NCBI GenBank assembly: GCA_903839035.1
Contig: CAIMAQ010000010.1
Coordinates: forward strand, 1 to 51,170
DNA length: 51,170 bases
Origin: an uncultured Opitutia bacterium
GTDB lineage: Bacteria > Verrucomicrobiota > Verrucomicrobiia > Opitutales > Opitutaceae
Direction: 5' to 3'
The notes below the pieces were generated by a model. It did not search any database. It was not told the DNA's origin and saw nothing but the letters and a program-made list of their open reading frames with translations. Shown piece by piece: positions 32,944 to 40,479 of the stretch. The first letter of the stretch is position 1; each line of letters begins with the position of its first letter. The translations under genes were made by a program, and so were the position numbers.

Positions 32944-34392
32944 TCAGCCGACGCTGCCCTCCATCTCGAGGTCGATGAGGCGCTTGAGTTCGACGGAGTA
33001 TTCCATCGGGAACTGGCGGGCGAGGTCGTTGATGAAGCCGTTGACGGAGAGGCTCATGGCCTGGCCCTCGGTGAGGCCGCGCTGCTGCATGTAGAAAATC
33101 TGCTCCTCGCTGACCTTGGAGACGCTGGCCTCGTGCTGGACGGAGTTGCGCTCGCCGCGGACGGTGATGGCCGGGTAGGTGTCGGTGCGGCTGTTCGAGT
33201 TGATGAGCAGCGCGTCGCACTCGGTATTGTTCTTGCAGCCCTTGAGGTGCTTCGGGATGTGGACGACGCCGCGGTAGGTGCTGCGGCCCTGGCCGACGGA
33301 GATGGACTTCGCGACGATGTTGGAGGTGGTCTCATCGGCGGCGTGGATCATCTTGGCGCCGGTGTCCTGGTGCTGGCCGTCATTGGCGAGGGCGATGGAG
33401 ATGACCTCGCCGCGGGCCTTGCGGCCCTTCAGGACGACGCCGGGATACTTCATGGTGAGGCGGCTGCCGATGTTGCAGTCGATCCACTTGATCTCGGCCT
33501 CCTCGTGGGCGACGCCGCGCTTGGTGACGAGGTTGAAGACATTGTTGGCCCAGTTCTGGACGGTGATGTACTGGATCTTCGCGCCCTTGAGCGCGACGAG
33601 CTCGACCACCGCGCTGTGCAGCGTCGAGGTGCTGAACTTCGGGGCGGTGCAGCCCTCCATGTAGGTGACCTCGGCGCCCTCGTCGGCGATGATGAGGGTG
33701 CGCTCGAACTGGCCGAAGTTCTCGGCGTTGATGCGGAAGTAGGCCTGCAGCGGCTGCGCGACCTTCACGCCCTTCGGCACGTAGATGAAGGAACCGCCGG
33801 AGAACACGGCGCTGTTGAGGGCGGAGAATTTGTTGTCCCCGGTCGGGATGACCTTGCCGAAGAACTTGCGGAAGAGCTCGGGGTGCTCGCGCAGGCCCTC
33901 GGTGGAGTTGACGAAGATGACGCCCTGCTTCGAGACGATGTCCTTGATGTTGGAGTAGGCGGCCTCGGAGTCGAACTGGGCCTCGACGCCGGCGAGGAAC
34001 TTGCGCTCATGCTCGGGGACGCCGAGGCGCTCAAAGGTCTTCTTGATGTCGTCCGGCACCTCTTCCCACGTGCGCTTGGGCTTCTGGCCGCTCGAGAGGT
34101 AGTAGCGGATCTTGTCGAAGTTGATGTTCTCGAGGTCCTTCGTCGCCCAATGCGTCGGCATGGGCTTGGCGAGGAACTGCTTCAGGGCGTTCAGGCGGAA
34201 CTCGAGGATCCACGGCGCCTCCTTCTTGACCGTGCTGATGTAGCGGACGGTTTTTTCCGACAGGCCGGTGCCGGCGTCGAACTCGTAGTCCACCTTGTAG
34301 CTGAAATTTCCGGCGGTCTGGTCAATGCCGGAGACGGGATTGTCGACGGTGTCGGCAATCGGGGCGGACTCGGTTTCGGTGACGTCGGACAT
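32944..34392 (-). CDS. sufB: Fe-S cluster assembly protein SufB
   Basis: The product is 482 aa from ATG 34392 ([14 protein letters not shown]); the frame extends further upstream, but that part overlaps sufC. Diagnostic SufB stretches: [14 protein letters not shown]-like opening ([18 protein letters not shown]), [63 protein letters not shown] and [20 protein letters not shown]. It provides the scaffold cysteines of the SufBC2D complex. It starts 20 bases after sufC, and the three genes fur-sufC-sufB are tightly packed. Confidence 0.96.
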   Translation of the reverse strand: MSDVTETESAPIADTVDNPVSGIDQTAGNFSYKVDYEFDAGTGLSEKTVRYISTVKKEAPWILEFRLNALKQFLAKPMPTHWATKDLENINFDKIRYYLSSGQKPKRTWEEVPDDIKKTFERLGVPEHERKFLAGVEAQFDSEAAYSNIKDIVSKQGVIFVNSTEGLREHPELFRKFFGKVIPTGDNKFSALNSAVFSGGSFIYVPKGVKVAQPLQAYFRINAENFGQFERTLIIADEGAEVTYMEGCTAPKFSTSTLHSAVVELVALKGAKIQYITVQNWANNVFNLVTKRGVAHEEAEIKWIDCNIGSRLTMKYPGVVLKGRKARGEVISIALANDGQHQDTGAKMIHAADETTSNIVAKSISVGQGRSTYRGVVHIPKHLKGCKNNTECDALLINSNSRTDTYPAITVRGERNSVQHEASVSKVSEEQIFYMQQRGLTEGQAMSLSVNGFINDLARQFPMEYSVELKRLIDLEMEGSVG

Positions 34393-34412
34393 GGGCGGGA
34401 AGGGTTGGGAGT

Positions 34413-35168
34413 TCAGGCGGGGATGAGTTCGTTTTTGACCCAGTCGTAGCCCTTGGCCTCGAGTTCGAGGGCGAGGGATTTGTCGCCGCTCTTCACGATG
34501 CGGCCGTCCCACATGACGTGCACATGGTCGGGGACGATGTAGCCCAGCAGGCGCTGGTAATGGGTGATCATGAGCACGCCGAGATTGGTGCTGCGGAGGG
34601 CGTTGACGCCGTCGGCGACGATGCGAAGGGCGTCGATGTCGAGGCCAGAGTCGGTTTCGTCCATCAGCGCGAACTTCGGCTCGAGCATGGCCATCTGGAG
34701 GATCTCGCAGCGCTTCTTTTCGCCGCCGGAGAAGCCGTCGTTGATCGCGCGGGAGGTGAACTTCCGGTCGATCTGGAGCAGGTCCATTTTCGAGTAGAGG
34801 CGCTTGTAGTAGCCGGTGGCGTCGAGTTCCTCGCCCTCGCCGAGGCGGGCCTGGACGGCGGCGCGGAGGAAGTTGGCGATCGAGACGCCGGGGATTTCGC
34901 TCGGGTATTGGAACGCGAGGAAGAGGCCGGCGCGGGCGCGCTCATCGGGCTGCATCGGCAGGACGGACTTGCCGTCGAGGAGCACGTCACCCGAGGTGAT
35001 GGTGTAGCTGGGGTGGCCGGCGACGGCCTTGGCGAGCGTGGACTTGCCGGTGCCGTTCGGGCCCATGATCGCGTGCACCTCGCCGCTGCGGACGGTGAGC
35101 GAGAGGCCCTTGACGATTTGTTTTTCTCCGATGGAGACGTGGAGGTCTTTGATTTCGAGCTGGGACAT
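34413..35168 (-). CDS. sufC: Fe-S cluster assembly ATPase SufC
   Basis: The product is 251 aa, an ABC-type ATPase without membrane helices. Walker A is [17 protein letters not shown] (about residues 35-51), the signature is [18 protein letters not shown], and Walker B is [19 protein letters not shown], all in the SufC-specific form. It dimerises on SufB-SufD and drives conformational change during cluster assembly. The gene lies 21 bases downstream of the Fur-family gene and 20 bases upstream of sufB. Confidence 0.97.
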   Translation of the reverse strand: MSQLEIKDLHVSIGEKQIVKGLSLTVRSGEVHAIMGPNGTGKSTLAKAVAGHPSYTITSGDVLLDGKSVLPMQPDERARAGLFLAFQYPSEIPGVSIANFLRAAVQARLGEGEELDATGYYKRLYSKMDLLQIDRKFTSRAINDGFSGGEKKRCEILQMAMLEPKFALMDETDSGLDIDALRIVADGVNALRSTNLGVLMITHYQRLLGYIVPDHVHVMWDGRIVKSGDKSLALELEAKGYDWVKNELIPA

Positions 35169-35189
35169 GACGGGGAAGGGTTGGAAGGG

Positions 35190-35621
35190 TCAGGCGGCCG
35201 GCTGGGCCTTGCCTCGGAAGGTGATTTGGAGGGACTTGGCATCGTAGCCGGCCGGGAGCACGGAGCTGATCTTTTCCAGCAGTTCGGCGGGGAGTTGGAT
35301 GTCGTGGATTGAGCCGCTTTGCTCGTCGTGAAAATGCGCGTGCGGATGGAGATTCGGGCAGTAGCGGGTGGGGGCGCGCTCGAAATTGACCGCACGGACC
35401 AGGTCACACTGCACGAGCGTCTCGAGGCAGTTGTAGACCGTCGCGAGGGAGATCGAGGGCATGTCGGCGCGCACGCGGGCATATACCTCGTCGGCGGTCG
35501 GATGGTCCCGCTTCCGGAGGATCACGTCGTAGATAACCTCGCGCTGGGGCGTGGAGCGCAGCCCGCTGTCAGCGAGGCGTTGGGCGAGGGCATCGGGGGA
35601 AGCCGTGGTCATGGTGGACAT
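35190..35621 (-). CDS. Fur-family transcriptional regulator
   Basis: The product is 143 aa. The winged-helix domain reads [40 protein letters not shown] and [17 protein letters not shown]. The metal region [20 protein letters not shown] supplies His and acidic ligands. The paired CxxC structural zinc motifs of PerR and many Fur proteins are absent. As the first gene before sufC it probably controls the suf genes in response to iron or oxidant and may regulate itself through the two operator-like sites just upstream. Fur, PerR or Irr type cannot be told from sequence alone. Confidence 0.85.
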   Translation of the reverse strand: MSTMTTASPDALAQRLADSGLRSTPQREVIYDVILRKRDHPTADEVYARVRADMPSISLATVYNCLETLVQCDLVRAVNFERAPTRYCPNLHPHAHFHDEQSGSIHDIQLPAELLEKISSVLPAGYDAKSLQITFRGKAQPAA

Positions 35622-35639
35622 CTGGGAAGGGGCAACAAA

Positions 35640-35654
35640 TTGGAATGGTTCTAA
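35640..35654 (-). promoter_or_regulatory. Fur-like operator, proximal site
   Basis: On the minus strand the site reads TTAGAACCATTCCAA, a 15-bp imperfect dyad of the form TTAGAAnnnTTCnnA. It lies 18 bases before the regulator ATG. Its centre is 29 bp from that of the distal site, nearly three helical turns. Confidence 0.5.
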
Positions 35655-35668
35655 GTAGCAAGTGGGAA

Positions 35669-35683
35669 TGAGAACTATTCTAA
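35669..35683 (-). promoter_or_regulatory. Fur-like operator, distal site
   Basis: On the minus strand the site reads TTAGAATAGTTCTCA, matching 10 of 14 defined positions of the classic 7-1-7 Fur box when read on the plus strand. It directly follows the probable -10 element (TATAGT), a suitable place for repression. Confidence 0.55.
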
Positions 35684-35711
35684 ACTATACTGTATCTCAA
35701 TATCCTACAGT
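35684..35711 (-). promoter_or_regulatory. Probable promoter of the fur-suf operon
   Basis: TATAGT (35689-35684 on the minus strand) is a 5-of-6 match to a -10 box; the -35 is weak. The segment also contains an ACTGTA/TACAGT inverted repeat (35689-35694 and 35706-35711, 11-nt spacer). The region 35635-35735 is among the most AT-rich in the window. Confidence 0.45.
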
Positions 35712-35718
35712 TAGTTAA

Positions 35719-36369
35719 TTACCAATGACAAAACCAATGCCAGGGCTCGTAGTCGATGCCATGGCGGTTTTTTAGCGGGTAGGAGAGTCGGAAGCCGAAT
35801 TCACCCGCCCGTTTCATCAGCCAACGAAACGCCGGGGTTTTGGCGAAATCGACATCCAGGGCGATATGATTCGAGTCACCCAGATCAAGCGCGCGGCCCG
35901 TGTGGTGCTCGCTGCAGCCCGGTGCAGCCACCAGCCGTAGGATCGCCGGGAGCGTCTGGCCGTCGGCCAGTTTTTGGCGGATGATCGCGGTTTGCCGGGC
36001 GACACTACGGAAGCCGGACAAGGGGAGCAGGTTCACCCCCTCCCGGGCGGCGGCGGCCTGCATCTTTTTCCACGCCGCGGCGGCCCGCGGACTCAGCCGC
36101 ACGGGCTGGCCGTCGTCGGCCGCTCGCGCCGCGACCACCAGCCGGCGGGCCTCCCGTTGAATGGGCAGGTGCCGCCTGGCCGGATAACCGGCGGGGATGC
36201 CGAGCGCGTGGTGGATCGAGTGAATCCGGGTGAGATAGTCGGCGGCCATGCCAGACAGCATGACCACCGGCCGGGACCGGTCGAGGACATCGCGGCGGAC
36301 CCGCAGATTCTTTTGCGCCGTCCTAGACAAACCCCGCCTGATCCCTACCATATCTCCCACGTTGGTCAT
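35719..36369 (-). CDS. M15-family D-alanyl-D-alanine carboxypeptidase (VanY-like)
   Basis: The product is 216 aa from ATG 36369. The VanY/M15B zinc site is present: CSEHHTGRALDLGD (S-x-H-x6-D pattern, about residues 150-163) and the terminal EPWHWFCHW. The stretch LLPLSGFRSVARQTAIIRQK is also typical. The family cuts the terminal D-Ala from peptidoglycan stem peptides. No signal peptide is visible from this start, which is odd for a wall enzyme; the 5' end could be misplaced or the enzyme could work on recycled muropeptides. The start is divergent from the DUF5069 gene, 38 bases away. Confidence 0.85.
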   Translation of the reverse strand: MTNVGDMVGIRRGLSRTAQKNLRVRRDVLDRSRPVVMLSGMAADYLTRIHSIHHALGIPAGYPARRHLPIQREARRLVVAARAADDGQPVRLSPRAAAAWKKMQAAAAREGVNLLPLSGFRSVARQTAIIRQKLADGQTLPAILRLVAAPGCSEHHTGRALDLGDSNHIALDVDFAKTPAFRWLMKRAGEFGFRLSYPLKNRHGIDYEPWHWFCHW

Positions 36370-36407
36370 TTCGACCTCCCAGTCACAACCCCCCCAATCC
36401 AAACTAC

Positions 36408-36851
36408 ATGAGTACCTTCATCCCCCTCATCAGCTCCGGCACCGCCGGCCCGCTCGGTGTGCTGCACCTGCCCCGTTTCTGGCAAAAAGCCTCGCTTGAG
36501 GCGCGCGGCAAGCTCGACTCCCGCTATCCCGGCTGCGGCGGTGGCTACGACATGATGACCCTCAATGCGCTTGGCCTGAACAAGGATGCGACGCTGAAGT
36601 TCATCAAGGACAGCCGCCCGACCTATCCGCAGCTCGAGGCCTGGGTCAAGCAGCAGCCCGGCGTGAAGCTCGACCAAGCCACGATCGCGAAACACAACGC
36701 GAGCGTGCTTGGTTACAACCATGACGACGCCACCCGCCAGGGCGTCCTCAAGAACAACGGCCTGCCGGACGACGCTTCGGCCGTGAAGGACGCGGTGCAC
36801 CTCAACGACCTCGACAGCTGGCAGGAATTCCACGCCGACGTGCTGAAGTAA
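36408..36851 (+). CDS. DUF5069-domain protein
   Basis: The product is 147 aa, a cytoplasmic protein with the DUF5069 pattern: PRFWQKASLEARGKLDSRYP, CGGGYDMMTLNALGLN, FIKDSRPTYPQLEAWVKQ and NDLDSWQEFHADVL. The family is common in Verrucomicrobiota and has no established function that I know of. It is a single-gene unit: a divergent gene upstream and a strong terminator 27 bases downstream. The leader (AATCCAAACTAC) has no Shine-Dalgarno sequence. Confidence 0.8.
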   Translation: MSTFIPLISSGTAGPLGVLHLPRFWQKASLEARGKLDSRYPGCGGGYDMMTLNALGLNKDATLKFIKDSRPTYPQLEAWVKQQPGVKLDQATIAKHNASVLGYNHDDATRQGVLKNNGLPDDASAVKDAVHLNDLDSWQEFHADVLK

Positions 36852-36877
36852 GCACCCGCAACGTTTTCAAAAACGAA

Positions 36878-36909
36878 CGCCGCCTCACGAAAGTGGGCGG
36901 CGTTTTTTT
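36878..36909 (+). terminator. Strong intrinsic terminator
   Basis: CGCCGCC (36878-36884) and GGCGGCG (36896-36902) pair, then CAC and GTG extend the stem past a bulged T to a GAAA tetraloop (36889-36892). A seven-T run follows. It ends the DUF5069 transcript; on the other strand a shorter T-rich run follows, so it may also stop trxB transcripts. Confidence 0.92.
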
Positions 36910-36911
36910 GT

Positions 36912-37071
36912 TTTTACCGCGAAGAACGCAAAGGTCGCAAAGACAGGGTCCGCTGGATCGATCTTCGGGTGCTTCGTGACCTTCGTGGTAAAACGGAGGT
37001 TGGATTTAACCACGAAGCCCAAGCCGCCGGACGGTTTGAACCATCGCGCTCTTGGTGTCCTTCGTGGTGAA
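36912..37071. repeat. Two tandem inverted repeats, ACCACGAAG type
   Basis: TTTTACCGCGAAG (36912-36924) pairs with CTTCGTGGTAAAA (36981-36993), 12 of 13 positions; TTAACCACGAAG (37006-37017) pairs with CTTCGTGGTGAA (37060-37071), 11 of 12. GCAAAG units occur inside the first. Together they fill the 227-bp gap between the DUF5069 gene and trxB, leaving no room for a gene. Confidence 0.75.
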
Positions 37072-37078
37072 CAAGCCG

Positions 37079-38023
37079 TCACCCGTGGTGCTCGGCGAGC
37101 CAGCGCTCGGCCTCGATCGCGGCGGCGCAGCCCATGCCCGCGGCCGTGATGGCCTGGCGGTATACGTGATCCGAGCAGTCGCCCGCCACGTAGATACCGG
37201 GGAGGTTCGTTTGCACCTGCGAGCCCGGCTGCGGCTTGAAATAGCCGCCCTCATCCACCGCCAGCGGCGGCGCGAACGGGCCGGTGTTCGGGATGTGGCC
37301 GATCGCAACAAAGACGCCCTTCACGGGCAGCACGGTCTCGGCGTTGGTCTTGAGGTTCTTCACCTTCAGCCCACTGACCGAGCCTTCCTTCACGCCGAGC
37401 ACCTCGACCGGCACGCTGTCCCAGACGGGGACGATCTTCTCGTGGGTCGTGGCGCGGTCGGCCATGATCTTCGAGGCGCGCAGGGAGTCGCGGCGGTGGA
37501 TCAGGTAAACCTTGCTCGCGAAACGGGTGAGGAACAAGGCCTCCTCGGCCGCGCTGTCGCCGCCGCCGATCACGGCGACCTCCATCTTGCGGTAAAAGGC
37601 GCCGTCGCAGGTCGCGCACGTCGTCACGCCCTTGCCGCCGTAAAGTTCCTTTTCCCCGGGGATGCCGGTCATGCGCGGCGAGGCGCCGGTCGCGATGATG
37701 ACGGTCCGGGCCAGGATGGTGCGGTCCGCGACGACCAGCTTGCGCGGCATCGTGGTGAAATCGACGGACGTCACCAGGGCCTGCTCGAAGCGCGTGCCGA
37801 AGCGCGTGGCCTGTTCCCGCATGTTCTGCGTGAGCTGGTAGCCGTCCACGCCGTGGGGAAAGCCGGGGAAGTTCTCCACCTCGCTGGTCGTCGTGAGCTG
37901 TCCACCCGGCAGCGGACCCTCGAGCACGAGGGGATTCAGGCTGGACCGGGCGGTGTAAATGGCCGCGGTGAGACCCGCGCAGCCGGTGCCAATGATGACG
38001 ACGTTTTCGACGGTGGTGGACAT
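37079..38023 (-). CDS. trxB: Thioredoxin reductase
   Basis: The product is 314 aa from ATG 38023 ([20 protein letters not shown]). FAD motif [12 protein letters not shown] at residues 12-23, redox pair CATC in [15 protein letters not shown] (about 135-140), NADPH motif [15 protein letters not shown], and the FAD motif [15 protein letters not shown] near the C-terminus are all in place. It reduces thioredoxin with NADPH in the cytoplasm. The longer frame from 38077 lacks family support. Downstream DNA is the tandem inverted repeat. Confidence 0.96.
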   Translation of the reverse strand: MSTTVENVVIIGTGCAGLTAAIYTARSSLNPLVLEGPLPGGQLTTTSEVENFPGFPHGVDGYQLTQNMREQATRFGTRFEQALVTSVDFTTMPRKLVVADRTILARTVIIATGASPRMTGIPGEKELYGGKGVTTCATCDGAFYRKMEVAVIGGGDSAAEEALFLTRFASKVYLIHRRDSLRASKIMADRATTHEKIVPVWDSVPVEVLGVKEGSVSGLKVKNLKTNAETVLPVKGVFVAIGHIPNTGPFAPPLAVDEGGYFKPQPGSQVQTNLPGIYVAGDCSDHVYRQAITAAGMGCAAAIEAERWLAEHHG

Positions 38024-38350
38024 GGGAGAGGTAGTATTTGAATACGCTGGGTTGAACCGCGCCAAGTGCAAATCCAACGGCTGAAGGATTCTAACTTTTC
38101 GTTTACACGCGCCAACCGGGACTGACTTCCGGAATTAAGGCCAAGGATTACACGAATTTACGGCCGCCCTTTGGGCCTCGGGCGGGACGGCGGCACCCGG
38201 ATCAGCCCTCGACCCCGGATTCATGCCGGGTTGGATTGAAGCTGAATTATCCGGGGGCCGCGGTTGTACTCCCCCTGAGGTAAATTTCCCGGCTCTGGCT
38301 CCAATTCTCCCTTCGCTTTTCAAACTGCGCTCTATCATCCGCTCCTTCCC
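38024..38350. other. 327-bp intergenic region, no gene seen
   Basis: This region lies between divergent trxB and the dipeptidase gene. It contains a repeat relic (about 38136-38160, AAGGATTACACGAATTTACG) and palindromic GC blocks (GGCCGCCCTTTGGGCCTCGG near 38162). The open frames here match no family. Promoters of both genes are presumably inside, but I cannot name boxes with confidence. Confidence 0.5.
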
Positions 38351-39493
38351 TTGAAAACCCCTCCTGCCGATCCCCGGGCACTCCAGTCCCGCCTCTTCAC
38401 CATCGACACCCATATCGATACGCCGACGGCGAGTCTCACGCGCGCGGACTGGGACTTCGGGGCGAAGCACGACTGCGCCACCGACCGCTCGCAGTGCGAC
38501 CTGCCGCGGATGGAGTCAGGTGCGATCGATGCGATGGTGTTCGCGGTGTACAGCACGCAGGCGGCGCGGACCCCGGCCGGGTTTGCGGCGATTCACGGGC
38601 AGACGCTCGAGGTTTTCGCCCGGACGCACCAGGTGCTGCTGCAAAACGCGAGCCGTTGCGGCCTAGCCCTCACCGCGGATGACGGGTTGCGGCTGAAGGC
38701 CGAGGGCCGGCGCGCGATTTATCTCAGTATCGAGAACAGCTACTCGCTGGGCCGCGACCTCGGCCATGTCCGGAAGTTTTATGCTCTCGGCGTGCGCATG
38801 CTCGGGCTCACCCACATGCTGAACAACGACCTCGCGGACTCGTCCACCGATCCGCGCGGCCTCGAATGGGGCGGGCTGAGCCCGTTCGGCCGCGAGGTCG
38901 TCGCGGAATGCAACCGGCTCGGCATTCTCCTCGACGCTTCGCATGCGTCCGACCAGGCGCTGTCGGACCTGCTCGGCTTGTCCAAGTCGCCCGTGATACT
39001 GTCCCACTCCGGCTGCCGGGCGGTGTGCGATCATCCGCGCAACATTGGCGATGACCTGCTGCGTGCGCTGGCCGCGGCGGGCGGGGTCATCCAGCTCAAC
39101 GCCCTGCCGGTCGCGGTGGTGACTTCGCCGGAGGACGGTCGCACAGCTGCGCTGGCGGCGATGCTGCTGTCGCTCGCGGATGCGGTGCTCACGCCCGAGG
39201 TGCTGGCGGCGGTGGGTAAGGAGTGGCACCGGATTGAGACCACCTATGCGAACCCGACCGCGACGCTCGATGATTACATCAGGCACATTGAGCACGCCGT
39301 CGCCATTGCCGGCATCGACCATGTTGGTATCGGCTGTGACTTTGATGGGGGCGGCGGGGTGACGGGCCTGAATGACGTCGGCGAATATCCCAACCTCACG
39401 GCGGCCCTGCTCGCGCGCGGGTGGGCCGAGGGCGACCTGGCGAAACTCTGGGGCGGCAACACGCTCCGCCTCGTCCGCGCGGCCCAGGCTTAA
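38351..39493 (+). CDS. M19-family membrane-type dipeptidase
   Basis: The product is 380 aa. Renal-dipeptidase zinc motifs: FTIDTHIDTP (HxD, about residues 16-25), YLSIENSYSLG (bridging Glu), LLDASHASDQ (His) and ILSHSGCRAVCDHPRN (His). GIGCDFDGGGGVTGLNDVGE near the C-terminus is also characteristic. The start is TTG at 38351; the first in-frame ATG would delete the HxD metal site, so a non-ATG start is needed. No signal peptide is visible, so a cytoplasmic dipeptidase is likely. It is convergent with the esterase gene, with the 3' ends overlapping by 4 bases. Confidence 0.9.
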   Translation: MKTPPADPRALQSRLFTIDTHIDTPTASLTRADWDFGAKHDCATDRSQCDLPRMESGAIDAMVFAVYSTQAARTPAGFAAIHGQTLEVFARTHQVLLQNASRCGLALTADDGLRLKAEGRRAIYLSIENSYSLGRDLGHVRKFYALGVRMLGLTHMLNNDLADSSTDPRGLEWGGLSPFGREVVAECNRLGILLDASHASDQALSDLLGLSKSPVILSHSGCRAVCDHPRNIGDDLLRALAAAGGVIQLNALPVAVVTSPEDGRTAALAAMLLSLADAVLTPEVLAAVGKEWHRIETTYANPTATLDDYIRHIEHAVAIAGIDHVGIGCDFDGGGGVTGLNDVGEYPNLTAALLARGWAEGDLAKLWGGNTLRLVRAAQA

Positions 39494-40479
39494 TTCTTCG
39501 CCGCGGAGCTTTCGGTGACGTACGCAGGCACCTTCTCCTGCTCCAGCCGGCCGGGCTTGAGCGTGCGGGTAAAGAACGTGTCCACCAGGGCATTGATGTC
39601 CGGGGCGACAAACGCCGACCCGGTGTGCCCGGCCTCGTGGACCAGGTGCAGGTGCACGGGGATGGCCTGCTTCTTGAGCGCCTCGTAGAGCAGCCGGCTT
39701 TGCGCGGGCGGGATCACGGTGTCGTTGACGCCCTGCACGATGAGAAAGGGCGGTGCGACGCCATCCAGATAAGTGAGCGGGTTGGATTTGCGGGCCTGGA
39801 TTTTCTGGATGTGCGGATCACCGCCGAGCAGTTTCACGATTTCCTCCGCCTGGGGCGTCCGAGCCGTGCGGGAATACTCATGCAGTTGGACGAGGTCGGT
39901 GGGGCCGAAAAAATCACACACCCCCTGCACGCCGCTGGACTGGCCGAGGTGCTCCCCGACGTCGAACAGCTGCGTGGAAAGGGTTACACCCATCATGACC
40001 GCCAGAAATCCGCCTGCGGAGACGCCGGTCACGCCGACGTGCTCGCGATCAATCCGGTAGCGCGGGGCGTTGTCGCGCAGCCAGCGCACGGCGGCCTTGC
40101 AGTCCTCCAGTTGCGCCGGAAACAGCTCCTCGTCACTGAGCCGGTAGCCGACGCAGGCGACGGCGTAACCCCGGGCCACCATCCGGAAGGCGAACCGCCG
40201 GCCGTCGGCCTTGCTGCCTTTTTTCCACCCGCCGCCGTGGAGATAGACAATCAGCGGGAGCGGATCGGAAGGCACCGGGGAGGGCAGGTAAAGGTCCAGT
40301 TTCTGCCGCGGGCTGCCGCCCTGGATGTAGGCGAGGTCGGGATAGATCCGGACATTGGCGGGTTTCGGCGCGTTGATCACCGTGTCGGCGGCGGCGTCCT
40401 GCGCGCGTGTGGGCGAAGTCAACAGACCCGCTGCGAGGGCGAGCAGGGCGAAGCGACGGAAAAGGGCGGCGGAGTTCAC
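39490..40479 (-). CDS. Exported alpha/beta-hydrolase, esterase/BD-FAE-like
   Basis: The product is 329 aa. The signal peptide runs over FALLALAAGLLTSPTRAQDA. The alpha/beta-hydrolase core shows the oxyanion motif VYLHGGGWKKGS, the nucleophile elbow GVTGVSAGGFLAV (G-x-S-x-G), the acid FLIVQGVNDTVIPP and the His HEAGHTGSAF. The set resembles bacterial carbohydrate esterases that remove feruloyl or acetyl groups, but the substrate is not determined. The start is GTG at 40479, overlapping the helicase stop as GTGA, an unexpected coupling of an exported esterase to a DNA helicase. Confidence 0.85.
   Translation of the reverse strand: MNSAALFRRFALLALAAGLLTSPTRAQDAAADTVINAPKPANVRIYPDLAYIQGGSPRQKLDLYLPSPVPSDPLPLIVYLHGGGWKKGSKADGRRFAFRMVARGYAVACVGYRLSDEELFPAQLEDCKAAVRWLRDNAPRYRIDREHVGVTGVSAGGFLAVMMGVTLSTQLFDVGEHLGQSSGVQGVCDFFGPTDLVQLHEYSRTARTPQAEEIVKLLGGDPHIQKIQARKSNPLTYLDGVAPPFLIVQGVNDTVIPPAQSRLLYEALKKQAIPVHLHLVHEAGHTGSAFVAPDINALVDTFFTRTLKPGRLEQEKVPAYVTESSAAKN

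Noticed and set aside
38135-38470. A 111-codon minus-strand frame in the trxB-dipeptidase gap
   Set aside because: It overlaps the dipeptidase gene, has no family resemblance and runs through repeat relics.
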